NCBI GenBank assembly: GCA_013396755.1
Contig: VWZF01002472.1
Span: 62,642 to 126,641 of the forward strand
Direction of reading: 5' to 3'
Source of the DNA: Sclerurus mexicanus
Lineage: Eukaryota; Chordata; Aves; Passeriformes; Furnariidae
DNA length: 64,000 nucleotides
Of the stretch, positions 50,643-62,100 are shown piece after piece. The position numbers were made by a program, and so were the translations under genes. Numbering within the stretch: the first letter of the stretch is position 1; each line of letters starts with the position of its first letter. The notes under the pieces were generated by a model. It had not been told where the DNA came from. It searched no databases and saw only the letters and a program-made list of their open reading frames with translations.

Positions 50643-50807
50643 CTTGGGGCATCCAAAGATAACAAATGCAATTCTGAGAGAAAGTGTGGGGATCTGTAGT
50701 TACAGCAAAACGTGTATTGTGTGTTTGTATTACACAAGGTTTTGTTCTTTGCTGAGCAACATGACCCATTTCCCAGCATCATGTGATTTTTGTACTGGAA
50801 GACTCTT
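50643..50807 (-). CDS. Candidate internal exon, unknown protein (Cys-rich)
   Basis: A strong minus-strand acceptor (TTCTGCTTCTTCACAG) precedes one base, 54 codons and two bases, then a good donor (CCCAAG, then GTGAAT). Frame 0 is closed by a stop, so the frame is determined. The peptide includes NHMMLGNGSCCSAKNKTLCN and YTFCCNYRSPHFLSELHLLS. Five cysteines and two possible N-glycosylation sequons (one each in the Asn-Gly-Ser and Asn-Lys-Thr stretches) would fit an extracellular or luminal segment, though this is inference. The phase matches the next exon downstream. Confidence 0.45.
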
Positions 50808-50899
50808 CTGTGAAGAAGCAGAATTGATTTTCCAGTGGAAAAGAGAAAAAACTGGTTTTCCTTAATTCTGCCAAATAAAATAGTATAACATTGCATTTC

Positions 50900-53860
50900 T
50901 TCTTATTTATTTATTTAAACTTCACAACTCTTTAGAAAGGTAGATGTGTAAACATACACACATGCTTATCTTTTTCTGGCAATATGTATTTTCATTAAGT
51001 TTTCGTTCAAAAAAGTGTACAAGGCATCAGGAAAATCCAAATTAAACTACACTTGGATTTAATATGATTTAAAGTCCATTTCCCACCACAAAGGCAGTTA
51101 AGCACTTAGGCATCTAAAGTGCACAGTAGGAATTTAGGTTGCTTTTCATACCTCCCAACTCACTGTGGTGCCTGTTTTCTGCTTAAATTTCCCTTAGGTG
51201 CCTGAAGCTTTTCCAACTATGCATATGGAGTTTAAAATCTAGGGATGTCACCTCTGGCTAAAATCATCTGGCATTCCTAAAACAGGAATTCCTGTCCCAG
51301 TCTCATAAACAACTGTCTATTAGAATTCTTCAGTTCATTCCTAATTGAGCCAACACTAAATCTGAGAGGAGAGAGAAAAAAATAACAAGCTTATATACAA
51401 TGGAGACATCTGGAAAGGAACTGTTTATACAAACTCAACAGCTTTTGAAAAACTGGGCCCTTGAAGTATACGCAGTTAGGCACTCCAAATCAGCAGTCCC
51501 TTCTGAAATGCCTGCTCTATATGTATTTTTAGCTTGCAGCTTCTTTATTTCTGGTCATTTCTTCTACCATACTGGAAGTGTTTGTAATTATGATGATAGG
51601 ACTTTTTTTAATGCTTGCGTAACTCAAAAAATGACCAAATGAAAGCTGATTACACTTTCTCAAAGAAATTTCAGCTCTAAAAGCAATTAATTTTCAGGTA
51701 ATTGGTAGTAAGCTGTGTTCATAGTACAGGCTTCTGTTCACTTGTCATTTCCAACAGCACGACACTACTGAGAGCACAGCAAAGCAGAGAATACTGCAGT
51801 AATGACTCTAAGTCAATGCTGAACATTTGGTAAGCTAAGCGGATATTCAGTTAGGTTGGATTTAAAGTATTAGCCACTTCAGGAGATGAATTCTGGCTTT
51901 CTGCATCTTTTCTATCACATGCACATTAATGCATTGTATCGACGTGTTTTCTGTGAAGACATCCAATTAATTAAAGCTTAAATTTAGGACAGGATGTATC
52001 AACACTAGAAAATAACAGCACTATGTCGTGCTTTCACTTAAGTGACCGAGGCTGTGCATCTGCACTTGCCTGAATACCCCTGAATATTCAAGAACAGATG
52101 AGCCCCAGTTCAGCAGCTCGTGCAGGATCTGCTGTACCAGCACGCAAGTGGTTGCCTGGATTCTGCTCACCCCTTAAGTGAATTGGAGCTTCCCTGTGGT
52201 TTACAGGAAATGATGAGGAGCTGCCTTTGCGTTGGCATGTTGAACATGACTTAGACACAGCTCAGTATTGAAAACTAATATGGAAACATCCTCCAGTGAT
52301 TTCTAATGGCATGAGAAAGCAGGAGGAGATTTGGGGAAGGAGAGGCTGTAGCAGGTGAGAGAGGTACAAAGCAGGTACATTTCAAATGCTGAGAGTGTCT
52401 CTTTAGGTGGAGAAAAAATCTGCTTCTCCAAATTATACTCATACTTTCAGAAAAATTGACAAGTGAAGATCAATGCAAGAGACTTTCCTTTCCAGCAGAA
52501 CCTACATTTAAGACGTTCTGAAATAGCTGTTTTCCTGATGCTCTTAAGTAGATTTCAACTGCTTTGATGTGTTAAGTGGGGTTTGCTCAATAGAAAAGGT
52601 TAGTAGTGCTTTATTTGAAATCTTGCTTCATGAATAGCGCAAACATTGCTTCTGTGGAAGAGCTGATTTTAAGCCCAGAGATAATAATGGATAAATATCA
52701 GGACAGTTGCTCTCAGTTTTATCCCAGAGGTAATGACCAGCTCTTCACAGAGCTCTCCTAAAAGCTGAGAAAGAGAAGATGCTGTTTGCCAGAAGATGTC
52801 ACAACACAGCTGAGCAGGAGGGTGGAAATTCAATTCTTGGCAAACTATATAGGTGCTACCTTTGGGATTTTTTTCATGCTGTTTCCATATATTCACAATT
52901 TTCATATCTAAGCTTTAAATGTACTTCCTTTTCTCTTTTCATCTTTATCTGTCTCATGTTAAAATACTCTGTGATTGTGCCATCCTTCCAGATTTTAGTT
53001 TTGATCATTTGATTGTTGTATGCACAACACTCTCAGTGAACACTACAAGCACTGCAAAGTAGGACTGCCAGTATATAATAATATAGGGAATTTACGTTTT
53101 GTTCTAGTTAAAATTTGAGTAGACCAGAAACAGGACAGGCAAGCTCAACTTTCCTCCTGTTAGTGATAGAATCTGAACAGTCTTCTGTCTGAAGAAATGA
53201 TGTCATCCTTTATTTCTGCAATCAAACTGTCATTAGCTACCTCTATTAGATCATTTCCTTGAATGAGTTATTTCTTATTTGGAAAAAGAACTGGTGAGGT
53301 ACACTAAAGTGCATACAGATTAAAACTTGAAGTCGTACTCTGTGTACCCCCGTGCAAACCCAGAAGTTGCAGAAAAAAATGAGCTGCAAATACCTGTGTG
53401 TACAAGTGGGGAAAATAAAGACAAACAGGATGCTCAGCAACAGGACCCTCAGAGGAAGGAAACTAAATTGCCTTTGTCCCGCCTCCATTCTGAGCTATTT
53501 GAGGGACTGAAATCACCTGTGATGTTCTCCAGGAAGCCATGGAAGCTGTTGGAATTTCTGGCAGCCTACTATAAAGCTACAGCAGCACAGGAGACCAGCC
53601 AAAGATTTTGTGGCTGGCCAAGGCGGGGTGGGCTGAGCAGCATTAGATGTGGCTGATCAGAACTGCCAGCAAGAGGCTGTGCTGGAGGAGAGAGGGGGGA
53701 AGAAAAAGTAACACACACACCTGACCTAAGGGCAGAATCTCTGCCTTGTACTAGAACCCAGCTACAACTGGAAACCAGTTGTGAGTTCTGGAGCACAGCA
53801 AAAGCAGAGCAATAAAGCGATTTAATGACACTACGAGCAAACACAGAACGTAAATATTTA
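50900..53860. other. AT-rich non-coding stretch (possible intron)
   Basis: There is one strong minus-strand acceptor (TTTCTCAGCTTTTAG near 52769) followed by 29 open codons and a stop at about 52669, but it lacks a donor and its phase does not fit the chain chosen here. Otherwise there is nothing recognisable. Plus- and minus-strand short frames have chance composition. Confidence 0.4.
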
Positions 53861-53868
53861 CATATTAC

Positions 53869-53952
53869 CTGTGTGTACTTTTCTGAAGTAGGTTATGATA
53901 TAGTAGGTCTGAATGTCCCATGTTGCAGGCAAAAGAGGGGAACATTTGGAAC
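53869..53952 (-). CDS. Candidate exon, unknown protein (two frames possible)
   Basis: An 84-base minus-strand segment between an excellent acceptor (ACCTGTTGTTTAG) and a CACAG then GTAATA donor. Two frames are open. The one including NMGHSDLLYHNLLQKSTH ends with two bases and fits the exon at 50643-50807. The other includes ATWDIQTYYIITYFRKVHT. The preceding candidate at 54455-54616 ends in phase 0 and fits neither entry without an extra exon or another donor. It could equally be a non-coding exon. Its position, 1.5 kb from the CpG island, suits a second exon. Confidence 0.32.
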
Positions 53953-54454
53953 CTAAACAACAGGTAAACCCACTTTTTTCTAACAGATCTCCCACAGCTG
54001 CTGAGGGTAGTATTTGCTTTATTGTGAAGATCTAGAGAGCACTACGACCACTGTCTTTCCATATTACTGCCTAATGTTAGTCTCCCCAAAATCTCTACTC
54101 AGGAACCAAATTAAAAGAACTGCCTTTCAGAGGTAATGAACATGTGATCTTGAAAAGAAAAGCTTTAAGAGCTGCAAGCATTCACCATTTTGCAAAGTAT
54201 TCCTTAATATTTAATGGCATCAGTAAGGTGTTTGAAGGATAACACTAGACACTGGTATTTAAAAATCTGCTTCAATTTCAACGTGTTTTTTTTTTTTAAG
54301 AAAGGGTTGTGACTTCCAAGCTTTGACACTTCCTCAGGCTGCATCCAAGAAAGGAGAGGAAGACCTCCCTACCTCTACTCATTATCACCCATAAAAGCCT
54401 CATCATGTTGAGTTTCTCTGGCCGGGACAGAGGCAGCTATTGCAGTCCTGTCAC

Positions 54455-54616
54455 CTCCTGAGGAGAACCAGTAAGATTCCAAAAAAAACCCCCGTTATCC
54501 TCAAGAATTACTCTGAAAACCGGACCAAACTTGTATTGCCTTTGATGTGTTACTACCCGCTTCTTTGTGGTTACATTTACAACCACAAAGGCTCCGTCAG
54601 TGTATCGGCGTTGCAT
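54455..54616 (-). CDS. Candidate first-region coding exon, unknown protein
   Basis: A minus-strand acceptor (TGGTTGTTACAG) is directly followed by an ATG and 54 open codons, ending at a good donor (CAGGAG, then GTGACA). The peptide includes DGAFVVVNVTTKKRVVTHQ and YKFGPVFRVILEDNG. Both other frames are closed early. The same frame is also continuous with the GC-rich open frame upstream as far as an ATG at 55559-55561, so it may be an unspliced continuation. It sits at the left shoulder of the CpG island, as a 5' exon would. The product is not recognised. Confidence 0.38.
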
Positions 54617-55056
54617 CTGTAACAACCAAGTAACAACCAAATAACCCTGAGGAGATCCCGCTGCTTTCCCGGAGAGCATCCACCAAGTCCGGTCCTTGCC
54701 AGGGCATCCATTCGCAGATTTACAGGAGCATCGCCCCTGCAGCCGAGCCCCGGCTCCTGCGCCTCTCCTGCCTCCATCCCCGGGACTGTGCCATTTATCA
54801 GCACCCTTACGTGGCCCTTCCCTGCTTTTACACGGAGTTTCCGCTATCGATCCCCCGCCGCTCCATCTCCGCCTTTCTCCCAACAGTTTCTGTGCCCGGG
54901 AGCTCCTCTCACCCCTCCGCATCCCTCCGCATCCCTCCCCGCCGCGGGATGCGGTGCGGGCGGGCAGGACCGCATTCCATGGCTCCGGTGAGCGGCTCCG
55001 AGGGGCTGCGGGGCGCTCCCATCCGCCGAGACAGGGCGATCTCCCCGCAGCCATAC

Positions 55057-55402
55057 CGGGGGATGGGGGGCGGAGTGCGGGCACCGCATCCCACACGGGG
55101 GAGCCTCGGGGATGGGAGGGATGGAGGGGATGGAGGGCGGGCACCGCATCCCGCACGGCGGAGCCCCGGGGATGGGGGGGATGGAGAGCGGAGTGCGGGC
55201 ACCGCATCCCGCACGGCGGAGCCCCGGGGATGGGGGGGATGGAGAGCGGAGTGCGGGCACCGCATCCCGCACGGCGGAGCCCCGGGGATGGGGGGGATGG
55301 AGAGCGGAGTGCGGGCACCGCATCCCGCACGGCGGAGCCCCGGGGATGGGGGGGATGGAGAGCGGAGTGCGGGCACCGCATCCCGCACGGCGGAGCCCCG
55401 GC
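55057..55402 (+). repeat. 58-bp tandem repeat (minisatellite), about 5.5 copies
   Basis: Copies start at GCACCGCATCCCGCACGGCG-type boundaries at 55081 (60-base variant), 55141, 55199, 55257, 55315 and 55373 (partial), with a partial leading copy from about 55057. The middle copies are almost identical. The unit contains GGAGCCCCGGGGATGGGGGG and several CpGs. Because 58 is not a multiple of three, each strand reads all three frames in turn, giving a 58-residue period in the apparent proteins. High copy identity suggests recent expansion or ongoing homogenisation. Confidence 0.97.
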
Positions 55403-55490
55403 CGGGCGGTGTGCGGGGCGGAGCCGCGCCGGGCGGGAGGAGCAGCGGCGGCCGCTGCCGCCCCCGCTATCTGACCCGACCTTCCCCCTC

Positions 55491-55514
55491 TTCTCCTCCT
55501 CCTCCTCCTCCTCC
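55491..55514 (+). repeat. (TCC)n trinucleotide run
   Basis: A pyrimidine tract of TCC/CTC repeats, read as poly-Glu on the minus strand. It lies just before the possible minus-strand ATG at 55559-55561 as read on the plus strand. Confidence 0.9.
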
Positions 55515-55591
55515 GCCCCCCGGCTCTCCTGCCCCCAGCGGCCCGGGAGGAACTGAACCATCGCCGCACAGGAAGTAGCGGCTGCGGGGAG

Positions 55592-55612
55592 CAGCAGCAG
55601 CAGCAGCAGCAG
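55592..55612 (+). repeat. (CAG)7 trinucleotide run
   Basis: Seven perfect CAG units, followed by AAGGAGCAGGAGCAG and then CGG units. This is the kind of tract found in GC-rich 5' exons and is prone to length change. Confidence 0.95.
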
Positions 55613-55627
55613 AAGGAGCAGGAGCAG

Positions 55628-55642
55628 CGGCGGCGGCGGCGG
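55628..55642 (+). repeat. (CGG)5 trinucleotide run next to the gap
   Basis: Five CGG units end nine bases before the run of N. The gap probably hides more GC-rich repeat. Confidence 0.95.
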
Positions 55643-55650
55643 CGACAGCT

Positions 55651-55774
55651 NNNNNNNNNNNNNNNNNNNNNNNNNNNNNNNNNNNNNNNNNNNNNNNNNN
55701 NNNNNNNNNNNNNNNNNNNNNNNNNNNNNNNNNNNNNNNNNNNNNNNNNNNNNNNNNNNNNNNNNNNNNNNNNN
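55651..55774. other. Assembly gap (124 N)
   Basis: A run of undetermined bases inside the CpG island. Its true length is unknown. It removes part of the likely promoter or first exon. Confidence 0.99.
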
Positions 55775-55859
55775 AGAAGGAAAGCCTGTTTCCGAAGAGC
55801 CGGGCTGTACCTGGGTGCGCGGATTGCGAGGGCAAAATGGAGAAGAGCAAACCCTATTG

Positions 55860-58640
55860 ATCTGAGAGCGGCAACCAAATAGGATGCTGTTGTGCCTGGA
55901 TTCTGTTCAGAGGGTGCTGATGGATTTATTAAGGCGCTAACCCGATGTGTAGGCATCTAAATCAATAAGCACGTTGATTATCCCCTTACAGCTTTTAATG
56001 CACTGTATTCTAAGGGAATTTTTGTGTTGAGACTGTTACCTGTTTGATGACACACTTTTCTATTCTTCCCCTCTGATATTTTTTCCTCTTTGAATCTTCA
56101 TATTTCCTCAGTGGTTAGGCAGAGAGATGTGGAAAGAGAAAGGAGAGTGACAGAGTTTCCAATAATCTTGCTGCTCCTTCTTCAAAGCAATAATAATCTC
56201 ATTAGCTCATCATGTTATCTTACTCGTTAATTTCAAGTCCAGAATAAACTCTGTGGCCTTTCCCCCCTCTCCTTCTCTAGAGGAAATAGGCTGAAGTCCA
56301 AGATGGCATGTTTGCCATCAGTGAATTGCTGATATGTACCAGCATGTTTGGGAGCAGAGGGGTAAGCTCTCCACTTGTCTTGGCAGTGTTTCTTTTGTGG
56401 TGAACACTCTTCACTTGAGACTGTGCTTGAACTACAGGTTGTTTGGATGAAGTTCAATGTAATCACAGACAGGTATATGTATTTTTTTCAAGTTTGATCC
56501 TACAACCAGCAGAACTTATATTTCATTCATTTTCTTGTGAGCCTGCAGCTGTGTATGAGATGATGAGGTTAAAAGGAGTTTTAGTTGTAACCTGCAGTGA
56601 ACTTGCTTGCAGCAGTGAGCATTGGGCTGCTGCAGACTCCTTGTGTTGTGAACAGGTCTGAACCTTGGATTTTAATCGTAAATGTTCTATTCTTTCCTGT
56701 AACTTTCATGGAAGCCTTGACTTTTGGTTCCCTTCTGTGTATTCTAGTCTTCTTCCCTTTCACATCTATTGCTGCTGAACCTTCACAACTAAAATTAAAT
56801 GTGTTACTTTCAGTATGTTTTCCAGCCTTTTTTAAGGGCAGACTTACGTACTCTTAAGAAGGCCTCATTATCTCTTTCTCTCTTAATTCCCACTTTCACC
56901 TTTCCACCCTTATGCACACACTTAATTGGAGAAAGCAGGATGGAGAACAGTTGGTCTCCAAATATAGCTTGAATTCAACAAGCACAGGGGAAACACCTGA
57001 CCAGATTGTCCCTGCTGAGCATGATTAAAATGGCAGGACCTCTTATCGAAACTTTGTAGTGCATTTTAACAATGCACTGCAGATAGCTCTTCGAAAGTGT
57101 GCGAGTTGTGCCTGACAAGGGCTGAAATCAGAATGGGTTTTAGTTGAGGTAATGTTGGACAGAAATAAGAAGGTTATTTCCTCTTCCCTGTGTGTTTTTT
57201 TTTCTCTAAAGAGGTGCATGAACAAACAGAACTTACAATTACAGGGAACTCTACTAGCACAAAGTATATGTTCTTTTCCCAGCCGGAGCTAAAGCTTTCT
57301 GCTCTGTGTTAATCTTCTTACAAAATGAAATTATTGCATAGTCCTGTGCTAGCTTCAGTTTGATTTTTTTCCTTTCTGCCTCTGTTAGCAGAAAGATGCT
57401 TTGTTTTCAAATCCTAAATGGTGTTTTGTTTGCTTACCAAACTATTATGGAATAATTGGATTTGAGGCTTGAATTTTGTGGGGAACCAGTGTGAATAAAG
57501 TACTGCTGTTAACTGTAATGAGTTCACCTATACTAAATTTACAATAGCCATAAATTATGGTAAGCTGCTTCTACACGCTATGCAAATACAATAAAAAACC
57601 AAGAAAGGTTGCATTCAGTATTGCTTCTTTGGCTTATGAGACCATAATTCTGGATGGGAATGGCCAAAGTACTGATGAAGAAACATAGTTATCATCTGCA
57701 GTGGTCAAAAATGGTCAGTTCTTTCAGTGTTTTTGGGTTTGTTTTTTTTTAGTGTTCATACTGAGTGTTGGTGCATGTGTAGTCTCATTATAGTTAGTGC
57801 CTGAACAAAGAGCAGGTGAGTAGGCAATTGGTACCTTGAGTATTAGGAAATGAAGAACAAAAGAAATGACAAAAACCCAAGGGAACTCAAAATTTCCTTG
57901 TGTCTCAGGCTGTTCCATTGCTTTCTGGTGCTGAGCCACCAGTAGTAAGTATTCTGTCTCCACTTGCATTTCAGAGTAGCTCTTCACTTGCTTGTGGGTT
58001 GCTCTTATTCAGTGCTAGGATTAATAAGTAATTGATAGCATCTCTTTTAGTAAAACAAAAAGGAAGGGAATGGAGAGATATTTGAAAGTGTTATCCAAAT
58101 TTCTTGTTTACTTACGGTATTAACTAACTTAAAATAACACAATCCCAAGGCCTTTGCTGTGTGCTTGATGAAGATATTCTTAAATGAAAGTCAGTTTGCC
58201 ATCTGATGCATGATCATGGTCAGTATTCCAGGCGTGAGTCAGCACCTAAGTTGGGGACTGATTCTCACTAGGACACAGGCACCTGTGGCTAAAATCAGGA
58301 TAATTTAGGAAGTGTTTTGTTTGCTGGTGCACCAAGACAGTAATCTGTTCCTGTTTTAGCTTAGTAGTAGCAGAGATCCAAATTTCAAATGGTTAAAAAG
58401 GAAGCAAACCCTTGCTTATATATATATTATTTTTTTTTGGTGCTTCTAAATCAGTATATACTCATGATTTACCTGTGAAATTTCCTTGTGCCTCTGAGCC
58501 TGGGCACATTTAGGAGTATGCAAGATGTGACGGTGATGAGAAGCTGAGCACTTAGAGGTGTTACACGCAAGTCATAGCAAAAATGAAATAAATGCTGGTC
58601 TTTTTTGTAAAGACCAATCTGTGAGTGCTCCCTTTGGATA
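55860..58640. other. Non-coding stretch right of the CpG island
   Basis: No convincing exon or named repeat was found. It would be intergenic between the two proposed minus-strand genes, or first intron of a divergent plus-strand transcript. Confidence 0.4.
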
Positions 58641-58647
58641 TAACTCT

Positions 58648-58948
58648 TCACAGCAGCTCCTCCTTCTGCTGAGTCTGTATCTGTAGCTGTATAACCATCA
58701 TAACTCTGCAGTTTAGTGGACGGGGCATTTGTCTTGGAAAGCAGGAGCCTTGAGTTCTTGCCCTTGTCCAAACGAGTATTTGGTGTTCAAAGAAGGAATT
58801 GAGAGCTACAGGAGCTCTTTTCTTCTGACTGTAGAACCATGCAAAACCCAAACAGTTTTGGGGCAGTGTGGTGACCGTCTGTGCCAGGTTTCCCTGGTGC
58901 ATAACCGAGGAGTGGAGCTTATACGTCCCAGGAAAAAGGCAAGGAAAG
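58648..58948 (-). CDS. Candidate terminal exon, unknown protein
   Basis: On the minus strand an acceptor (CTCATTCCACTACAG) is followed by one base, 99 open codons and a stop ending at 58648. The entry phase fits the two-base end of the exon at 59037-59147 across an 88-base intron. The peptide includes GTYKLHSSVMHQGNLAQTV and LGFAWFYSQKKRAPVALNSF. A second frame is open from about 58738 leftwards (including STKLQSYDGYTATDTD), so the exon may instead splice out before its end. No poly(A) signal was found close downstream. The product is not recognised. Confidence 0.38.
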
Positions 58949-59036
58949 CTGTAGTGGAATGAGGTACAGCTCAGGCTGCAGGAGGGTGCTTCCAATGGAA
59001 AGCATCCTGCTAGGCAAAGAAGGTGATTAGACTCAC

Positions 59037-59147
59037 CTTTGTGTTTTGTGAGGCGTCCAGTGTTGTCTTGGCACACTGAACTTTCTGAAGTTGTTGATCT
59101 CTGAGACATAAACGTGGGAAAGCTGGGACTGGTGGTACATCTCCTTG
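59037..59147 (-). CDS. Candidate internal exon, unknown protein
   Basis: This exon has a near-perfect minus-strand donor (CACAAAG, then GTGAGT), and the reading before it is one base, 36 codons and two bases. The peptide includes HQSQLSHVYVSEINNFRKFS and ends HWTPHKTQ. The acceptor (CAATAGCACACAG) is only fair. The entry phase fits the exon at 62804-62916, and the exit phase fits the candidate at 58948. The product is not recognised. Confidence 0.42.
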
Positions 59148-59159
59148 CTGTGTGCTATT

Positions 59160-62100
59160 GGTAAATCAGCCCAGCTGCTCATATCTCTTTTTCTTTTCTC
59201 TCCCTTCACCTCATTGCTATTGTGAGGCATACAACTTGCAGGGACAGCAGGCCCTTAATTTTGGGCTGCTGCCTCCCTTGGGATTAGGGGAACTTGGGAC
59301 CTGGGCTCTGTGGAACTTGCTACTGCAACGCTGCATTCTTTGTGCACCCATAGGTGCCAGTTCCTCAGTGCAGAACTAGGGTGAAATGAAGAAAACAAAT
59401 CTTTGTTTCCTCTTGGATAGGGAATGAAAGCTGATGTGCTGACTGGTCTTAATACTGTCGTTTATCTTGCAGTATATATCAATAATGTGGTGTTTGCTTT
59501 CTAAACAAAAGGTGTGGTTTATGTCCCAAAGAGTTTAAAGATTGTTTGAAGCTTTGCGTAGTGGAAATGGTAGTTTCCTCAGCCAAATCAGCTTCGCCCT
59601 GGGTGCAACCTTGTTGCCTGATTGTGATTTCCTGGAGTTAGAGACTGCTCAGGAAGAAAAGAAAATGTTTAATCCTTGAAGCGGGTGTTGATCTCCCCGT
59701 GCTTTATGAGAATGAAAGGGCATATAGATTCCTTATACATTTGGAGTGAAATGGTAGAAGTTTTCCATACAGATGAGATGGATCTGAGTGTATGGCAGAA
59801 TGCGTAGAATCCAACACCTGTGTATTCATGAAAAAAGGAGCCTATTAGAAACCTTTACAATGTTTCTGCATCGATGTTAAGAGCTCTTGAATGGTCAGGC
59901 ATAAGCAGTGTGACATTGGAATCTGTGTGTAGCACCTCTTCTCCATGCAGATGGACTTTCTAATTTGCTGTAAATGAAGTGAGATTTCAGTAAAATTTTT
60001 ACTTCCTTTTTTCCCCTCTCTTGTTGTTCTTGTATGTTGGCAATACTTAGATAATTATAGTGTGCTTGCTAGAAACCCTGACAGCCTAAACTGAGTTCTT
60101 TGTAAAAAATGTGATGTTTGCCTTAATTAAGAGACTAGAAACAGCACCTGAATCTATTAATTAAATAGTCAGAGTTGATAGCTATTTAGGATATATTAAC
60201 AAGCAAAACGAAATACATTTTTGACTGAAGTGTTACCTAGACTAAATGAGCTACTGTGAGGCTTTCTTTTTTGTGGAGAAAAATAATCTGTTGGTGCTGC
60301 AACTGTCACACATACACAGTCATGCAAAATTCATGTGAGATCGTTCCTAATTCTATGGTACCCAGAACAATAGCCTCTGTTTCTTCTTCAAAGCTCTTCA
60401 GAGCTGTTAAATAATCCCTGTGACAACCCTATGAAGTGAGTATTGTAGTAATTCTGTATGGATGGCAAAACAATTAATCGGCATTGTCTCCAGCTGTGGG
60501 TTTTGCAGCGTGCCCGGGGCTTGGCCTGCTGCTGAAACATGTGGTTGTGTGACAAGGGGTGGGTGAGCGTGTCTTGCTGCCTCTTCTGGCTGTAACTGTA
60601 CCAATGAAAACCTTTTGCAGATGCAGTGGTCATCAGCATGCAGGTGGTTATCAACGTCAGGCTGGAACTTAGGTGTCCTGATAAAGGATGGATTTAGCTT
60701 GTTCTAAATTATTCAGACCATGTTACTGGCATCACTTCTTGGAGGAGAGAAGTGCAGAGCTGTTGGCCTTGCTGGTGTCTGTAACCTTCTTCTGCATTTG
60801 AAAGTTGGATTGCTCAGACTGACTCCAGGACACAGGATTGCTTGCTCCTGAGACGAAGTCCTGGTTGGATGCTTCCCACAGGCGTCATGCCAGGCTGGGC
60901 TTGCTTAGTATTATGAGTTGGCTTGAGGTTGACCTCCTAACTCCCTTTGGTCTGAAAATGCTGCAAGTCCAGCTCTTTCCTCCACTCCATGAACACCAGC
61001 AGTGTCTCTCAGCTGAAGGGGGTTTGGATAACCAGGACGTAAGTTCCTGTTTGGGTCAGATTGGTGTCGCAGCTTTTCTGCGCAGCCTGGCTTTGGCTGC
61101 TGAGATATGTGTGTCTCCTCTTCTCCTCCACCAGCGCTGCCTGCTGCCCTTCCAGGAGTTATAAAAGCCACAGCAGATGGCTTGGGGAGGCAGTGTCTGT
61201 AATTACTGCTGCAAGATTTGCCTAAGCTTGACTCTGCACAAAGAATGGGGTTTTTTTCCCCTGGCTGTCGGTACTTCAAATGCAGATTTGGTCTTTTCAG
61301 GGGAACACGATGGTGGAAATGTGTGCATTTCCTGCTGGTTCAAAAGCAGTCTGTTTTTTCTCTTGACATAATTTATATCATGCTTTAGTGTTGTCAGTTT
61401 TCAGTCTTCTCTTGCTAGGTCAGCCTTCAGGTTTCTGGCAGTGATGTAGGCTAGACTGTCTATGGACCCAAATTTTGATAACAGGTGATTACCATGAAAT
61501 AACACAACTACAACCAGTGTGTTTGATAAAGGTAGGTTTTTAAACCCATTAACCTGGCTAGTAACCTTCCAGCAGGTTTTGGTGTGAAGGTTGTTCTCCT
61601 GTCTGAGCAGAGATGGGCGGCTGTAGGTTTGACACATCTTTAATGCCTAATGCAAGCACTCATCTCTCAATTGCAATTGTGATTGATTGACCCAACATTA
61701 TGCTGCGCAGCGTGTGCTTTTCTGTGGGCTCCCTTGTTCCAAATACCTCTCTGAAGTCTTCTTCTCCCTACCAGCCTGAGATGAGCTGAATTTCTCTTCT
61801 CACATGTCTGGTGTTTATGGCCCTTGGGTTATTAACCGTAGAGCCAGACGGGTTTGAATTGTAAGAGGGCTGAAAGCAAAGGGAAAGAAAGCTTTTAATT
61901 TCCTGAGGTCAGTGAAGAGGCTGTGACCCAAACCACACACTGAGCAGTGTTGTTTTCCTTCACAGCAGAGGTGACACCTCTGGTTCCTCAGACATCTTCC
62001 TGGGGTTAATTAAGGTACAGAGGGCTGGACCCCTCTCTTCATAAGGAGCATGAGGCTCACACCTGTATTTATTTCAAGGATTTTTTTTTTAAATTTACTT

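Larger units (their letters stand above)
54880..55855. promoter_or_regulatory. CpG island, probable promoter region, containing an assembly gap
   Basis: GC content and CpG density rise sharply here compared with the AT-rich flanks. The stretch holds many CCGCC/GGCGG GC-box-like motifs and an ETS-type core (ACAGGAAGT, 55568-55576), and it lacks a TATA box. Poly-CAG and poly-CGG tracts near the right end are typical of 5' UTR or first-exon sequence. The leftward candidate exons at 54.6 and 53.9 kb suggest a minus-strand promoter; CpG-island promoters often also fire in the other direction. Confidence 0.75.

Noticed and set aside
52669..52769. Minus-strand frame after a very strong acceptor
   Set aside because: No donor and phase mismatch with the chosen chain. 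It may be an alternative terminal exon, but the support is too thin.
54696..55578. Long plus-strand open frames (up to 286 codons) across the CpG island
   Set aside because: They are made mostly of the 58-bp array and GC-rich sequence, where stops are rare in every frame. They have no domain-like content.
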